Notes: generated by a model not told the origin, from the sequence alone. A stretch of 64,000 bases of DNA from Locusta migratoria (GCA_026315105.1 CM048755.1:758465301-758529300), one strand, 5' to 3'. Shown: positions 1 to 12,387, counted from the stretch's first letter. Numbers and translations: made by a program.

Positions 1-232
1 ACTTGATGACTGTTTTTCAAGACATTATAGATAATTAAAAGCCCAAATTAAAAACAATGCTTTTCTCCCCTTCCTAAAACGTAGTTTGTTACATTTGTGT
101 TCTTTGGGTAAATATGACCAGGGAAATTAAAAATTCCAGAAAATACAGATATCATAGTCACGTTTTATTTCTGCGGAAGTGAAGTACACACATAATGGGT
201 TTTGTGACAAAGTAAACATCTTGATTCTTTAA

Positions 233-408
233 ACTTCCTGGCAGATTAAAATTGTGTGCCAGAACCGGGACTCGAACCTGGGACCTTTGCCTTTCGCATG
301 CAAGCGCTCCACCGACTGAACCATCCCAACACGACTCACGATGTCGCCTCACAACTTTACTTCCACCAGTACCCCGCCTCCTACTTTCCAGAGTGAAAGT
401 TTCATCTA
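233..408 (-). mobile_element. tRNA-derived SINE with 10-bp target-site duplication
   Basis: A SINE unit whose tRNA-like head reads on the minus strand. It carries an A-box-like segment and a clear B box (GGTTCGAGTCC on the minus strand, about 267-277). The direct repeat GATTCTTTAA occurs at 223-232 and 409-418 and marks the insertion. The same family recurs at 6553-7166. The tRNA-like part is embedded in longer repeat sequence and lacks an isolated cloverleaf context, so I do not call it a working tRNA gene. Confidence 0.75.
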
Positions 409-418
409 GATTCTTTAA

Positions 419-2351
419 TGCTGAAATGTGTGAAGGATATGCAACAATGGACGTCACTGATTGCGTTCAAATTATTGTACCACAGTTACATTTTATCATC
501 TGTTGTGTGCAGATGCAGCTCATATATCATAGTAGTGTTTGTGTGTGTCTCTCATGACAAAACAAGTTCTTTCCGATGAGCAATTGGAAGCTTTAGTAAA
601 TACATCTGATAGTCTCTTCAATATTTCTGAAGAAGAAAATCACACCAGTGAAAAACAACATTCATCCTTCATCTGAATCAGAAGACATTTCAGATACTGA
701 CATCAAATGACAATGTGCACACTATTCAATTCATTCAAAAAGATCACATGGAGCTTAGCATCTTTTGCACCAATTGGAAGAGCATCTTGTTCAAACATTA
801 TACAGCTGACTCCTGGTCCAACAAGGTATGTTATCGCCAGAATAAGTGACATAAAATCAGGTTTTCTTGTTATGATGACTGATAATATTCAGACTATTGT
901 GGTAGAAATGACTAATAATGAGGGTCAATGGAGTTTATGGTGATGGCTGGGAAGCATTAGATGAAATTACACTTGAGGCCTATATTGGTGTGTGGCTGGT
1001 GTGTGTAAAGCATATGGTAAAGCAACAAATAGTCTGTGGGATCCAGAAATGGAAAGAGATATTTCCTGCTGTAATGTCACTGAAACAATTTTAACAGTTG
1101 TGTTGCATTTCATGTGTCTTACATTTCTATGACAAGTCTGATCGAATAGTAAATGACAAGTCGACACCTGCAAGAGTTCTGTAGGATAAGTGGGTGGAAA
1201 TGCTTTCAAAAATATATAATCCTGGACTATCAAAATATGGGGTAAAACATGGACATTGTATGATAGCACCACTTATGTTTTGGAGACAGAAGTCTATACA
1301 GGAACATTACCTGGACAAACACCTGATAAAAGTCAAGTTATAAGGGTTTTCATGGATCTGACTAATATGCTAAAATCACATTAGACAACTACTTCATATC
1401 GTATGCATTAGGTCAAGGACTTCTCAAAAGACGTCTTACAATGTTAGGGACAGTGAGAAAAAATAAGCCAGAGCTGCCCAATAATATATCAAGCAAAGAT
1501 GTTCACACTTGAATCTTCTTTTTTACTAAGGACACCACCATCACATCTTACATTCCAAGGAAGAACAAACCGGTTGTCTCGAGTACAATGCACAACAGTG
1601 AAGAAATAAACAACAGAAGAAGACAAGAAACGAAAAATGGTATTAGACTACAACACAATTAAGGGATCAGTTGATACATTGGATCAGCTTATTGGCACCT
1701 ATACATGCAAGAAGAAAACCAAGTGATGGCCAATGATCACCTTCTACAATATTACTGATGCTAAAATGCATTTAAGCTTTAGAGAAATAAATCCAGGATG
1801 GAAAAATATTGTTCTTTAAAAAAAGAAGAATATTTATTGATTAATTGGGAAGCCTCTTAGTTTCTCCTTACAATGAAGTTATGGAATGAAGTCAGTGACA
1901 ACTGTTAGAACAATACAAACAGGAAATCATTTGACACCAAGCTTCAACAGTGGCAACTGAAATTTCAAACGTCCCTGACGCAAATTCTGTCAATCAAGTT
2001 GCGACAACAAGATGCCAATGAAGTGTTAAAATTTTAACAAACATTATTGTAAACACACGTTAGATACCACAGACCAAATTGTAAAAAGTAAAACTATTCT
2101 AATTTTTCCTTCAGATTGATAGTTTGTACAATAAGTGAAACTGTTGTGCGACAGTTAATTGAGGGCTAGAACTTACTTCATTGTTAATATTTTTGGCAAT
2201 TGATACTGTAAAATTTATGGACATTGTAAAGATGAAAATAAATTGTTATAATAATTTTGAATTTAGGTTTATTATATCCTTCAAATACCACACCAGATCA
2301 TTACGACCCAAAAGACCATAAGTGTATAGCTTTTTAAGGAACACAGCAGGG
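419..2351 (+). mobile_element. Degenerate piggyBac element, right part
   Basis: This segment holds a broken piggyBac-type transposase gene followed by about 530 bp of non-coding sequence. It ends in CAGCAGGG directly before TTAA (2352-2355), the expected target site and terminal GGG of the superfamily. I did not find the matching left end (TTAACCC...). It may be lost, or it may lie left of the window. The SINE at 233-408 sits just upstream. Confidence 0.65.
554..1819 (+). pseudogene. piggyBac transposase pseudogene
   Basis: The reading begins at an ATG (554) followed by a short acidic region typical of piggyBac transposase N termini. The DDE_Tnp_1_7-like core follows in pieces: a YGDGWEALDEIT-like block near 938-975, then DNYFISYALGQGLLKRRL near 1384-1437 (the piggyBac block holding a catalytic Asp), ITSYIPRKNKPV near 1537-1575 and TIKGSVDTLDQL near 1660-1690. 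The usual length is about 550-600 codons. Here several stops and frameshifts break the frame and the C-terminal Cys-rich domain is not evident. It is an inactive relic; the superfamily assignment is firm from the ordered blocks. Confidence 0.8.
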
Positions 2352-2355
2352 TTAA

Positions 2356-2803
2356 ATGGGATGAATTCTAAGATACTATCATGACACCTAATTACCAGAA
2401 AGGTTCACAATTTCAGAATAGTAGTTACTTGACTGTATGTAATGTGTCCACAAATAATTTTGCATTCAAGAGAGATTTACTGATTTTTGTAATTTGTTCT
2501 AAAGCTTTCTGAATAATTGTCATTAGAAAACCAAAACTCATTTTCATAACAGTGATATCTTATTTAGAGTGATTTCCCAGATTTCACATCTCTCTTACAA
2601 AGCACTCAGCCAAACAACATACCAGGAACAGAGTTGAAACCCAAAACTGAGAACAAGAAAATTTTCAACAAATTATGGAAAGTGTATAAAAAAAATAGAT
2701 TAAACTTTGCACTTTTATAGTGAGCAAGGAGAAAATTAATCTGAACACTGAAGTGGACAAGAGTAGACAGGGTCAGTGGAGTTAGATTATTGTGCAGACA
2801 CAT
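2356..2803. other. Unassigned AT-rich sequence
   Basis: Lies between the piggyBac right end and the Harbinger left end. I see no coding signal, tandem repeat or recognisable element. It is the original left flank of the Harbinger insertion. Confidence 0.4.
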
Positions 2804-2929
2804 TAAGGGCCGATTGTATAAACATTGCTGACTGTAGATTAATTTTGACCTCGAAATGAACCAAGTTCATGAATGCACTGTGTTGTATAACACTATCTGT
2901 GGAGCAACAGATAAGGTTCAGGGTTGATC

Positions 2930-3071
2930 CGAAATGTTTTTATAGCTTATGGGACTTAACTACGGGGTCATCAGTCCCTACACTTACAAACTACTTATGA
3001 AGTAGATAACACTAAGGACGGCACAAATATCCATGCCCGAGGGGGGATTCGAACTCCCGACCGTAGTAAGA
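2930..3071 (-). mobile_element. tRNA-derived SINE (hairpin-tail family), 5'-truncated
   Basis: Minus-strand copy of the SINE also seen at 50807-50999 and 62378-62625. It holds the B-box part of the tRNA-like head (GGTTCGAATCC-like, near 3048-3058) and the tail hairpin around GGGACTGATGACC-like sequence. The direct repeats GTTGATC at 2923-2929 and 3072-3078 look like target duplications. It lies inside the Harbinger element. Confidence 0.7.
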
Positions 3072-3176
3072 GTTGATCACAAAACATACTTGGCACCACA
3101 GCATAATTCACCTATCAATGCATTAGTCATGCTTCAATCACAGATAATGATCGTAATTTATCAATACCGAATATTA

Positions 3177-6100
3177 CGACCCCCATGAACCACAGACATT
3201 GCCGAGGTGGAGTGGCTTGCATGCCTCAACGATGCAGATAGCCGTACCGTAGGTGCAACCACAGCGGAGGGGTATCTGTGGAGAGGCCAGACAAACGTGT
3301 GGTTCCTGAAGAGGGGCAGCAGTCTTTTCAGTAGTTACAGGGGCAACAGTCTGGATGATTGACTGAGCTGGCCTTGTAACATCAGCTAATGTGGCTTTGC
3401 CACACAGCTACTGCGAACGGCTGAAAACAAGGGGAAACTACAGCCGTTACTTTTCCCGAGGACATGCAGCTCTACTGCATGAACATATGATGATGGCATC
3501 CTCTCGGGTAAAATATTCAGAAAGTAAAATAGTCCACCATTTGGATCTCCGGGCGGGGACTACTCAGGAGGATGTTGTCATCAGGAAAGACAATACTGGC
3601 ATTCTACGGATCGGAGCGTGGAATGTTAGATCCCTTCATCGAGTAGGAAAATTAGAAAATTTAAAAAGGGAAATGGATAAGTTGAAGTTAGATATAGTGG
3701 GGATTAGTGAAGTTGGGTGGCAGGATGAACAGGATTTCTGGTCAGGTGAGTACAGGATTATAAATACAAAATCAGTTGGGGGTATCACAGGAGTAGGACT
3801 GATAATGAATAAGAAAATAGGAATGCGGGTAAACTATAAGCAGCACAGTGATCGCATTATCATTGTCAAGATAGATACGTAGCCAACACCGACAACAGTA
3901 GTACAGGTTTATATGCCAACTAGCTCTGCCGATGATGAGGAGATCGAAGACAAATATGAGGAGCTAAAGGAAATTATTCAGATTGTTAATGGAGAGGAAA
4001 ACTTAATTGTGATGGGAGACTGGAATTCGGTAGTAGGAAAAGGAAGAGAAGGAAAAATAGCAGGTGAATATGGACTGGGCAGGAGGAATGAAAGAGGAAG
4101 TCGCCTGATAGAATTTTGCACGGAACATGATTTAATCGTAACAAAAACGTGGTTTAAGAATCACAAAAGAAGGTTGTATACGTGGAAGAGACCAGGAGAC
4201 ACCGGAAGGTATCAGATAGATTTTATAATGGTAAGACGTAGGTACCGGAAGCAGGTTATAAACCGCAGGACATACCCATGGGCAGATATAGACTCTGACC
4301 ATAACTTGTTGGTTAGGAACTGTAGACTGAAACTGGAGAAACTACAAAAAGGTAGGAAAATAAGGAGATGGGACCTAGATAAATTGAAGGAACGTGAAGT
4401 TCTGGTGAATTTCAGAGAGAGATTTAGGCAACAGTTGACAGAAACAGGGGGAAATAAAACAGTAGAAGAGGAATGGGTAGCATTGAGAGATGAAATAGTG
4501 AAGGCAGCAGAGGACAAAATAGGCAGAAAGGCAAGACCTACAAAAAATCCTTGGATATCACAGGAAATACTAAATTTAATTGATGAAAGAAGAAAATATA
4601 AAAATGCAGTAAATGAAACAGGCAAAATGGAGTACAGACGACTAAGAAATGAGATTGACAGGAAGTGCAAAATGGCTAAGCAGGAGTGGCTAGAAGCCAA
4701 ATGCAAATCTGTAGAAGAATGTATGAGGAAAATAAAAGAGACATTTGGGGACAAGAAAAGCAACTCTACGAATATCCAGAACTCAGATGGGAAACCAGTT
4801 CTCAGCAAAGAAGGAAAAGCTGAAAGATAGAGATAGTAGATAGAGCAGCTCTACAAAGGGAATGAACATAGAAGAAATATTGTAGGAAGGGAAGAGGAAG
4901 TAGATCAAGATGAATTAGGAGATACTATACTGAGAGATGAATTTGACATAGCCTTGAAAGACCTAGGTCGGAACAAGGTCCCAGGAGTAGATGACATACC
5001 CTCAGAGCTACTAAAGTCTCTGGGAGAGCCAGCCATGACAAAACTATTTGAGCTGGTGTGTAGGATGTATGAGACAGGCGAAATACCCTCAGACTTTAAG
5101 AAAAAAAATCAGGCGCAGACAGGTGTGAAAATTGCAGAACCATCAGTTTGATAAGTCATGGTTGCAAAATTTTAACACGAGTTATCTACAGGAGAATGAA
5201 AAAGCTGGTAGAAGCTGACCTCGGGAAAGATCAGTTTGGATTCAGGAGGAACATAGGAACCGGGGAGGCAATACTCACTTTACATCTTATCTTAAAAGAT
5301 AGATTAAGGAAAGGCAAACCTACACTTTTAGCTTTTCTAGATTTGGAAAAAGCATTTGAAAATGTTGACTGGAATACACTCTTTCAAATTCTGAAGTCAG
5401 CAGGGGTAAAATACAGGGAAAGGAGAGTTATTTACAACTTGTACAAAAGCCAGACCACAGTTATTAGACTCGAAGGGCATGAAAGGAAAGCATCAGTTGG
5501 GAAGGGAGTAAGACAGGGTTGTAGCCTTTCTCCGATGTTATTCAATTTGTACATCGAGCAGGCGGAGAAGGAAAGCAAGGAAAAATTTGGAATAGGGATT
5601 AAAGTTCAGGGGGAAGAAATAAAAACATTGCGTTTTGCTGATGACATAGTAATTCTGTCAGAGACAGCAAAGGACCTGGAAGAGCAGTTGAATGGAATGG
5701 ACAGTGTGTTGAAGAGAGCGTATAAAATGAACATCAACAAGAGCAAAACAAAAATAATGGAATGCGGTCTTAGAAAATCAGGCGATGCTGAAGGAATTAG
5801 ATTAGGTAACGAAACAATGAAGGTGGTAGATGAGTTTTGTTACTTGGGTAATAAAATAACATGCGATGGTCGCAGTACAGAGGATATAAAATGCAGAATG
5901 GCAATGGGAAGAAACACATTTTTGAAGAAGAGAAATTTGCTAACATCGAATATTCATTTAAGGGTAAGGAAGTCTTTTCTGAAGGCATTTGTGTGGAGTG
6001 TTGCCTTGTACGGGAGTGAAACATGGACGACAAGCAGTGCGGACAGGAAGAGAAATGTGGTGCTACAGAAGAATGCTGAAGATTAGGTGGGTAGATCGCA

Positions 6101-6404
6101 TAACTAATGAAGAGGTACTGAACAGAATTGGCGAGAAAAGGAATTTTTGGCATACCCTGACTAAAAGAAGGGATCGCTTGGTGGGATACATTCTTAGACA
6201 TCGGGGAATCGTAAATTTAGCATTGGAGGGAAGTGTGTGGGGTAAAAATCGCAGAGGGAGACCAAGAGACGTGTATAGTAAGCAGATTCAAGTGGATATG
6301 GGTTGCCGTTCTTATGAGGAGATGAAAAGTCTTGCTCAGGATAGAGTAGGGTGGAAAGCTGCATCAAACCAGTCTCCGGACTGAAGACCATAACAACAAC
6401 AACT
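3177..6404 (+). mobile_element. RTE-clade non-LTR retrotransposon, near full length
   Basis: The element contains a 5' leader, an apurinic-type endonuclease, a reverse transcriptase and a short CAA-rich tail (CATAACAACAACAACT). A near-perfect 8-bp direct repeat flanks it (GAATATTA at 3169-3176, GAATATAA at 6405-6412). It is inserted in the Harbinger element. A second, internally deleted member of the same family lies at about 55210-56060. Confidence 0.8.
3391..6384 (+). pseudogene. RTE endonuclease-reverse transcriptase pseudogene
   Basis: The endonuclease region spans about 3610-4310, with GAWNVRSL near 3616, MGDWNSVVG near 4012, and IDSDHNLLV near 4288 containing the catalytic SDH block. 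The RT runs from about 4950 to 5890, with FLDLEKAFENVDW near 5333, VRQGCSLSPMLFNLY near 5510 and the catalytic FADD near 5632. Breaks are visible: a TAG at 3880-3882, further stops after 4828, a frame change near 5100 and another near 6070. A C-terminal tail homologous to other RTE copies ends at 6384. In other genomes this family is often mis-annotated as craniofacial development protein 2. Not functional. Confidence 0.85.
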
Positions 6405-6490
6405 GAATATAAACACAGTATAAACAAATGGCATATACAGATCTTTGTACACTACTTTGTGGTTTTTATTGAAAGAGTAGTGTTGTGGCA

Positions 6491-8061
6491 ATGGAAGAAA
6501 GCGAACAGAAAAATGCACGTTCTTAAAACTTTTCAAAAACAAAAAAGGATTCGAAAACTTCCTGGCAGATTAAAATTGTGTGCCGGAACCGGGACGCGAG
6601 CCTGGGACCTTTGCGTTTCGCGGGCAAGCGCACTACCGACTGTGCTATCCCGACACGACTCACGATGCCGCCTCACAACTTCACTTCCGCCAGTACCTCG
6701 CCTCCTACTTTCCAAACTTCACAGAAGCTCTCCTGCAAACACGCAAGACTCGCACTCCTGGAAGAAAGGATATGGTGGAGACATGGCTTAGCCACAGCCT
6801 AAGGGATGTTTCCAGAATGAAACTTCACTCTGCAGCGGAGTGTGCGCTGATATGAAAACTTCCTGGCAGATTAAAATTGTGTGGCGGAACCGGGACTCGA
6901 ACCAGGGACCTTTGCCTTTCGCGGGCAAGCGCACTACCGACTGTGCTATCCCGACACGAAGTTTGGAAAGTAGGAGGCGAGGTACTGGCGGAAGTGAAGT
7001 TGTGAGGCGGCATCGTGAGTCGTGTCGGGATAGCACAGTCGGTAGTGTGCTTGCCCGCGAAAGGCAAAGGTCCCAGGTTCGAGTCCCGGTTCCGGCACAC
7101 AATTTTAATCTGCCAGGAAGTTTTCATATCAGCGCACACTCTGCTGCAGAGTGAAGTTTCATTCTGAAAAAAGGATTCTCTTGTAGAAATTGTCTTGGGT
7201 CCACAGAAGCACATAACAGAAAGCAAGAAAACAGACAGAGTATCAATAGACAACAAGGAAAGGGCGTGGAAAAAAGTTGCCATTGACTTCAATTTGTGGA
7301 ATTTAGGTCCACATCGGGACTGGAAAAGTTTAAAACTGTGTTATGAAAGATAAAGAAGAGGACAAAGAAAGCATTCGCTCACAACAAGGTATGACTTCAA
7401 TATGCAGTTCACAATTATTAAGTTTCAATTACATGTAAATAGATATGCTATGTCTAACTGAACAAAAATGGGGTCAAAACTATGTAGAGCCTACTGTGAC
7501 AGAACGTGGACAGAAGCTTATTGCAGCCTTGAAGCCACAATTTTCACTAATTGCAAATCCCTATGACGATCTGGATTCCCATCGAAAGGTCTCATGCAAT
7601 TGTTTGTATACATTTCAGTACACACTGAATAATTTTTTAAGGTGTACATGCTGTGCAGAAGTCAATACTATTCTTCATTATTTTCTTTTTCTGATACAGA
7701 TTCAAATAATGCAGAAGCATCAAGAAGTGAGGACGAAAATATTGTTCTTATATTAGAAAATTTAAAAGAAAATGAAGGCAACACTTAAAATTGAGCTGAT
7801 GAGAAGACTACCCCTACCAGAAGTTAATAACAACAGCTATGTATTACGTATTTCAAAATAAAAGTAACCTCTAATTGCAGTTAGATGAGCAACAATAAAA
7901 AGAATTGTCATATTGAACGTCCAGTGTCTCAAACATCTAAGAAAAAGAAAAAAACTGTTGCTGATGTTAAATGCAGATTTTACGAAAGGAGACTGAAGTG
8001 CCTCGAAGACGAACATAAGCTAAGTTCAGCATTTTGTGGGGGAACACAAATTGAACTTTGA
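6491..8061 (+). pseudogene. Harbinger Myb/SANT-like DNA-binding protein pseudogene
   Basis: This is the second ORF expected in PIF/Harbinger elements. It starts at the ATG at 6491 and is split by the SINE composite at 6553-7166. It resumes with a Myb/SANT-like domain near 7190-7370 (KHITESKKTDRVS, then W-K-K-V-A and W-K-S-L-K blocks). A PQFSLIANPYDD-like motif follows near 7530-7567, and a basic C-terminal region near 7980-8040 resembles a helix. Several stops and frame changes are present. In active elements this protein helps bring the transposase to the DNA ends and into the nucleus; here it is a relic that supports the element assignment. Confidence 0.65.
6553..7166. repeat. Composite of three SINE copies, one inverted, with shared 12-bp target duplication
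   Basis: Three units of the 233-408 SINE family sit in one block: minus-oriented at about 6555-6720 and 6855-6958, then plus-oriented at 6959-7166. Units two and three form a near-perfect long hairpin. One 12-bp direct repeat AAAAAAGGATTC flanks the whole block (6541-6552 and 7167-7178), so it either entered as a unit or grew by later insertion inside a first copy. It interrupts the Harbinger Myb-like ORF. Confidence 0.75.
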
Positions 8062-8511
8062 ACTGCAGCAAAACAAAAACAAATACTGACAACCTGTGAA
8101 TGTAATTTATACTTGTTTCTCATCTTTTGTAAATAAGTGTTCCTTCATTGAATACCAATCCCATTAATTTCATTTTCCGTAGAAATATGATTTTTTCTTA
8201 GATGTTCTCATATAAAATAGTCTTCTATTTCAAGCTCCTTATCCGATGTACTGACTTATCTAGCTGACAAGAGCAGCTGTTTGTTAATTCATACGACTTC
8301 TGATCGATATTCACTTTCTTTTCGTAGAAAGCTTTCAATACTGACCCCAAAGAGTTCATTGTGTTTCAAAAATTTATACTATTTCATATTCAGTTACAAT
8401 ATTCGATTGTGTGGCCTATAACTTCGTGTGTTGGAGGTCATGGCAGTTTTTGGTGGTGGGGTGTTTCAACCTGTAGTTATGTAAGATGCCAGCAGAGGTG
8501 GTGTGGGTGTG

Positions 8512-8965
8512 AACTATGTTTACGACAATGCCAACATCAGGATCAATTGCACTGTAGATGAGATTCAATTTTTTGTGTGCCATACTTTACTTTGCTTTGT
8601 GACGGGTTGTTTGTTTTCTTGCTTTTTAAATGAACACAGACTAATCCATGGCGAGGTACGTAAAAAGCAGCAGACATCGGCTATTCTTACAGCCATAACA
8701 TCAGTCACGCTTTGGCTGGAGTGCAGAACACGGGCGTAGTTTAGGCTGGCAGCCCTGCGAGAGGGAGGGAGGCTTGTCTCACGTCTCACACCTTTCCTCT
8801 CCCCTCGATCAGTGTCTGTTTACCCAAAAAGACGACTGCTACTAGTCAGTGAATACATCTGCCTTTGTTTACAAGCACGTGGACATGCTGAACAACATTG
8901 TCATTTACCACTATTTGCTAAATTATTAGCTGATGTTGGCATTGTCATACATGTGGAAGTTCATG
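8512..8965. repeat. MITE-like unit with subterminal inverted repeats
   Basis: TACGACAATGCCAACATCAG near 8520-8540 is matched in reverse by CTGATGTTGGCATTGTCATA near 8932-8951. The similarity extends some ten bases outward on each side. The 400 bp between has no ORF of note. It separates the two Harbinger genes and may be a small non-autonomous transposon. Exact ends and target duplication were not resolved. Confidence 0.4.
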
Positions 8966-9237
8966 CCTGATCTCTGCCTGTAATTTACATCATTTTAGTC
9001 CACACACACTACACCTAGAACTGCGACAGTTTTGGCATAATACTGTGTCAGACTCATGTCACTAAAACAAAATAAACTGGAAGTTTTCTTGGTGTTAATT
9101 GTCATTTATACAAAAGGTTAGATTTTCTTGTCACTAACATAAGCTATACGGCAGTGCATGCTTACAGAATATTAAATGGTAACACTGAAAAGAGATAAAG
9201 AAAATAATGAAGAAACTGCAAGAAATTAAATGAAAAA

Positions 9238-10355
9238 TCAGGATTCTGACTGGCACTTCACACATTTATTCAGTTTTTTTTGTACAAACACAATGTTAAT
9301 AAATGCTGCTCTCATTGCATTGTTTCCCCTGTTAGCTTCGTTTTCTGCAGGTACTGGGATTTCTTTGTAAACTCTTCTCCTAACAAATACAGCGTCATCC
9401 ATTTCAGGCTCCTCATGTGCTGCCCTGACAGCTATATTGTGCAAGACAAATGCAGCAACCGTAATAACAGCAGTGTGGTATTATTTTACCCCAAGTACTA
9501 AACTTGAACATGGAAATCATCTCTTTGTCACTCCAAACAGTCTTTCAACCACTGATCTAGTATTCTTATGGGAGCGATTTTAAGTTTGCTCAGGGGCTGT
9601 TTCCTCACGGAGAATTGGCGTTAACAGTTCTGCAGCACTGATACCCACTTTCTCCTAGAAGTATTTCTTCTGTTATTTCTCCAGCTTCCAACTTAGCATG
9701 TATGCGTGAGTTGCTGAAAATGTTGCTGTAATGGGCAAATCCCAGCCATCTTGCTACGATATTTACACATCGCAGTTTCCCGTTGGAAATTGCTTGTATA
9801 TTTAAGGAAAACCACCCGTGTCAATTCCTATATATTTCTGCACTATCAGCACCAGGTGATTTGATGGGAATATGAGTGCAGTCAATAGCGCCCAACACCA
9901 GGAAATTGTGCTATTTGATAGAAATCGTGCATAGTCTTCCTCACCTCATTTAGTTCACTTGTCATTTTGATAAATTCATTCGTTAATGAGTCAACACAAT
10001 TCGATACTTTGTGGACAGCTCTACAAGCTGTTGGTACATCTACATTAAACAAATCGCGAACCACCATCTCAACACTTCCTGTAGCATAAAATCTCAGAAT
10101 TAACAGACGCATGCACATTGGAGTCAGTGGCTGGTTTCTTTTTGTTGGTTTCAGAAGATGCTCTCTCAGTCTTAATTCTAACAGTTGCACCGTATCTTTG
10201 TCCAAGAGAAACCTCCACATAAATGATCCAACATTCAGTTCCACAAATGGGTTCGACCTTTCACGGAAAATGCGGGGAGCACGTTGGATCTCAATGTCAC
10301 CCTCACTAGACTCATCGGAATAGTCAGATATCTCTAGACGAAAAGAAAGATTCAC
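9238..10355 (-). pseudogene. Harbinger (HARBI1-like) transposase pseudogene
   Basis: The reading starts near 10355 with an acidic N terminus. It continues through the family's helical region (LLILRFYATGS near 10070-10100, RAVHKVS near 10000-10020) to the first catalytic block, where AIDCTHIPI can be read near 9862-9888 only after a one-base frame change. The C-terminal block CxxLHNIA-like ends with HNIAVRAA near 9420-9442, stop at 9238. Between these the frame is broken several times. HARBI1-type nucleases use a DDE triad; only the first Asp is clear here. Confidence 0.75.
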
Positions 10356-11400
10356 AGTATTATATAAGGCATTTACATGTGACGTACATATGCTTAATAC
10401 TATTTTTACTGATCAACACACATGCGATTTTAAAAGCAATTTAAGCAAATGTTTCGAAGTTACAAATTTATTACAAATTGTACAGTTACCGCTACTCTCG
10501 CCTAGACAGCACGTTTGTAAAAACACATTCAAGCATTATCTGCTACTTTCATTTTCACAATGGTAACAGTTAGTGCAAAATTTTTCAGATGTCCCTTTTC
10601 TACTGCCACTTTTAAATTGATTACATAAATTACAGGTTGTCTCCAAGAATTGTTACGAGATCAATAATGATTATCTGGAGTTGCTGTTTACATAGCTGCT
10701 AATTTCCCTAGCCTAACTTTAGAGATTTAATACACATTTCAAGATTCAAAAGCTCGATAGTGACGTATTCACATATTTACTTACAATTTTTTCTATAACA
10801 ACTTTTTATCATTTATTAGAATTTCCTGTGTACATTTGTACAAAACAGATGCCTCGTTTTTTAACGACACTGCATGTAAATCCGAAGATTAAAGTTGAAC
10901 TTTCATTTGATCAGAGAAATTCGTCCAGTCAAAGATGAGCCGAGTTCTCAGAGAGATAATCAAAGATCACTGTTTATACAATGCAAATTTCAAAGTTCAG
11001 CTTGAACCGAGATCATTTCCTATGCTAATCTAAGATCAACTGTTTTATAAAATCGGCCATAAGAGTCATTCACAGACTGTTTAAGGAAGGAGACTCCATG
11101 GAAATACACCGAGCAAATTTTAGAAGTAGTTGGTGAGTGACTTGACTGGTATCAATTGAGAAAGTTACACATCGATTATCTGTCATAAGGACATTATAAT
11201 GAAGTACACCCTTTAAAACAAGGTAAGCATGTTTTCAAATTACCCACAAATAGTCACTATGGATGTTTCTTTAGTGTTGATGTAGGAAGATGGTCACATA
11301 CATAAAGTGAACATGTTCATTGTTGTCACTCTCCCTCATCAAGGGTCATGTAATCACAGCTTGTAAACAAATGCAGTACACCGGACCTAACTTCTTGTGA

Positions 11401-12387
11401 ATGCGAAGTTGTCCATGTGCCTCTAAGTGCAAGCACAATGGCTCTGAACAGGCTATCCAGCAGACTGAACCAAAAATCATCACACTGGTGGCACAGAACA
11501 GACAAGTTGACGTTGCAAAAACTACTCATATTAAAGTGTTGTATCCACACAGTGGAAAAAGTACAAGGAAATGCATTCAAGAATGGATTGACATTGCAAG
11601 GTCATCCAACAAAACTACAGCAATTCAGGACCAGAGGGTAACAATCTCTGCACAGTGACACCCTACAAGGATACCAACTTCTCTGCACTACGAGCTTCGA
11701 GAAGCCATTGAGGTTACCACACCCAAACTGTGGGCAACAGACTTCGTGATGGGAGTTTTAAAGTCAAAGACCTCTCAAGATGCCACCACTCCATCCACAT
11801 CACATATGTGCTCATGTAAGATGGGCTAGGGCACATTAACATTGGACAAGAGAGCAATGGACCAAAATACCATTCAGAGACTCAATGAATGTGTAACACC
11901 ACCAACAATCCAGTGGTTTCATCGTATTCTAGGCAGTTGTTATGCATGGCCACTGTACACCACTAGTTTCAATTGAAGCAAAATTAATGATGCAGTGTAT
12001 GAAAACAACACTCTCTGGCCCACAGTCGGTGGTTTGGCAGAGGTTGATGAGATCCAAAGAATGGATAAGTCAGAATGGTTGCCTAATATAAATTGCATAG
12101 AGCACACATGGAGCTTGTTCAAAAGAGTGTTTTCTGCTCATCAACATCACCCATTAATGATTGAACCTCTCAGGAATGCTACCATTCAGGAGTGGAACAA
12201 TATATCTCAAGAGGCCTGCAATGCATTGGTACTGAGCATGCCCATCACACTAAATAGTCCACAAGGGTTTGTGGAGGACCTACATATTATTGAACAGTGC
12301 ACTGAACACCAGTTTATGTTTTTAAATGATATGAGACATTTTAACCTTTTTTTTCCAAATAATGCCCTTTTTACATTTCACAATTGA
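11401..12387 (+). pseudogene. Tc1/mariner-superfamily (Tc1-like) transposase pseudogene
   Basis: An N-terminal helix-turn-helix-like stretch (about 11410-11640) and a C-terminal block survive. The latter reads NCIEHTWSLFKR near 12089-12125, then ATIQEWNNIS near 12180-12208, the conserved Tc1 region containing the last catalytic acidic residue (here IEH). The middle DDE part is unreadable because of stops. The usual length is about 340 codons. Inactive. Flanking sequence 11063-11400 has no recognisable feature. Confidence 0.7.

Larger units (their letters stand above)
2807..11059. mobile_element. PIF/Harbinger DNA transposon, full span with nested insertions
   Basis: The left end GGGCCGATTGTATAAACA (2807-2824) and right end (minus strand TGGCCGATTTTATAAAACA, 11059-11041) are imperfect terminal inverted repeats. 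Each is flanked by the trinucleotide TAA (2804-2806, 11060-11062), the usual Harbinger target duplication. Inside are a Myb/SANT-like ORF on the plus strand and a HARBI1-like transposase on the minus strand, the two genes expected of this superfamily. Removing the SINE at 2930-3071, the RTE at 3177-6404, the SINE composite at 6553-7166 and the MITE-like unit near 8512-8965 leaves roughly 3.8 kb, a normal Harbinger size. Both ORFs are broken, so the copy is dead. Confidence 0.75.

Noticed and set aside
233..408. tRNA gene calls in this SINE and in the copies near 3050, 6600-7090, 21250, 23120, 50830 and 62420
   Set aside because: All lie inside SINE copies with family-specific bodies, tails or target duplications; they are tRNA-derived, not tRNA genes.
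5797..6542. Minus-strand frames opposite the RTE 3' end
   Set aside because: Antisense shadows of the LINE coding strand.
8361..8789. Short overlapping frames on both strands
   Set aside because: They fall in a MITE-like inverted-repeat unit between the Harbinger genes and carry no recognisable domain.
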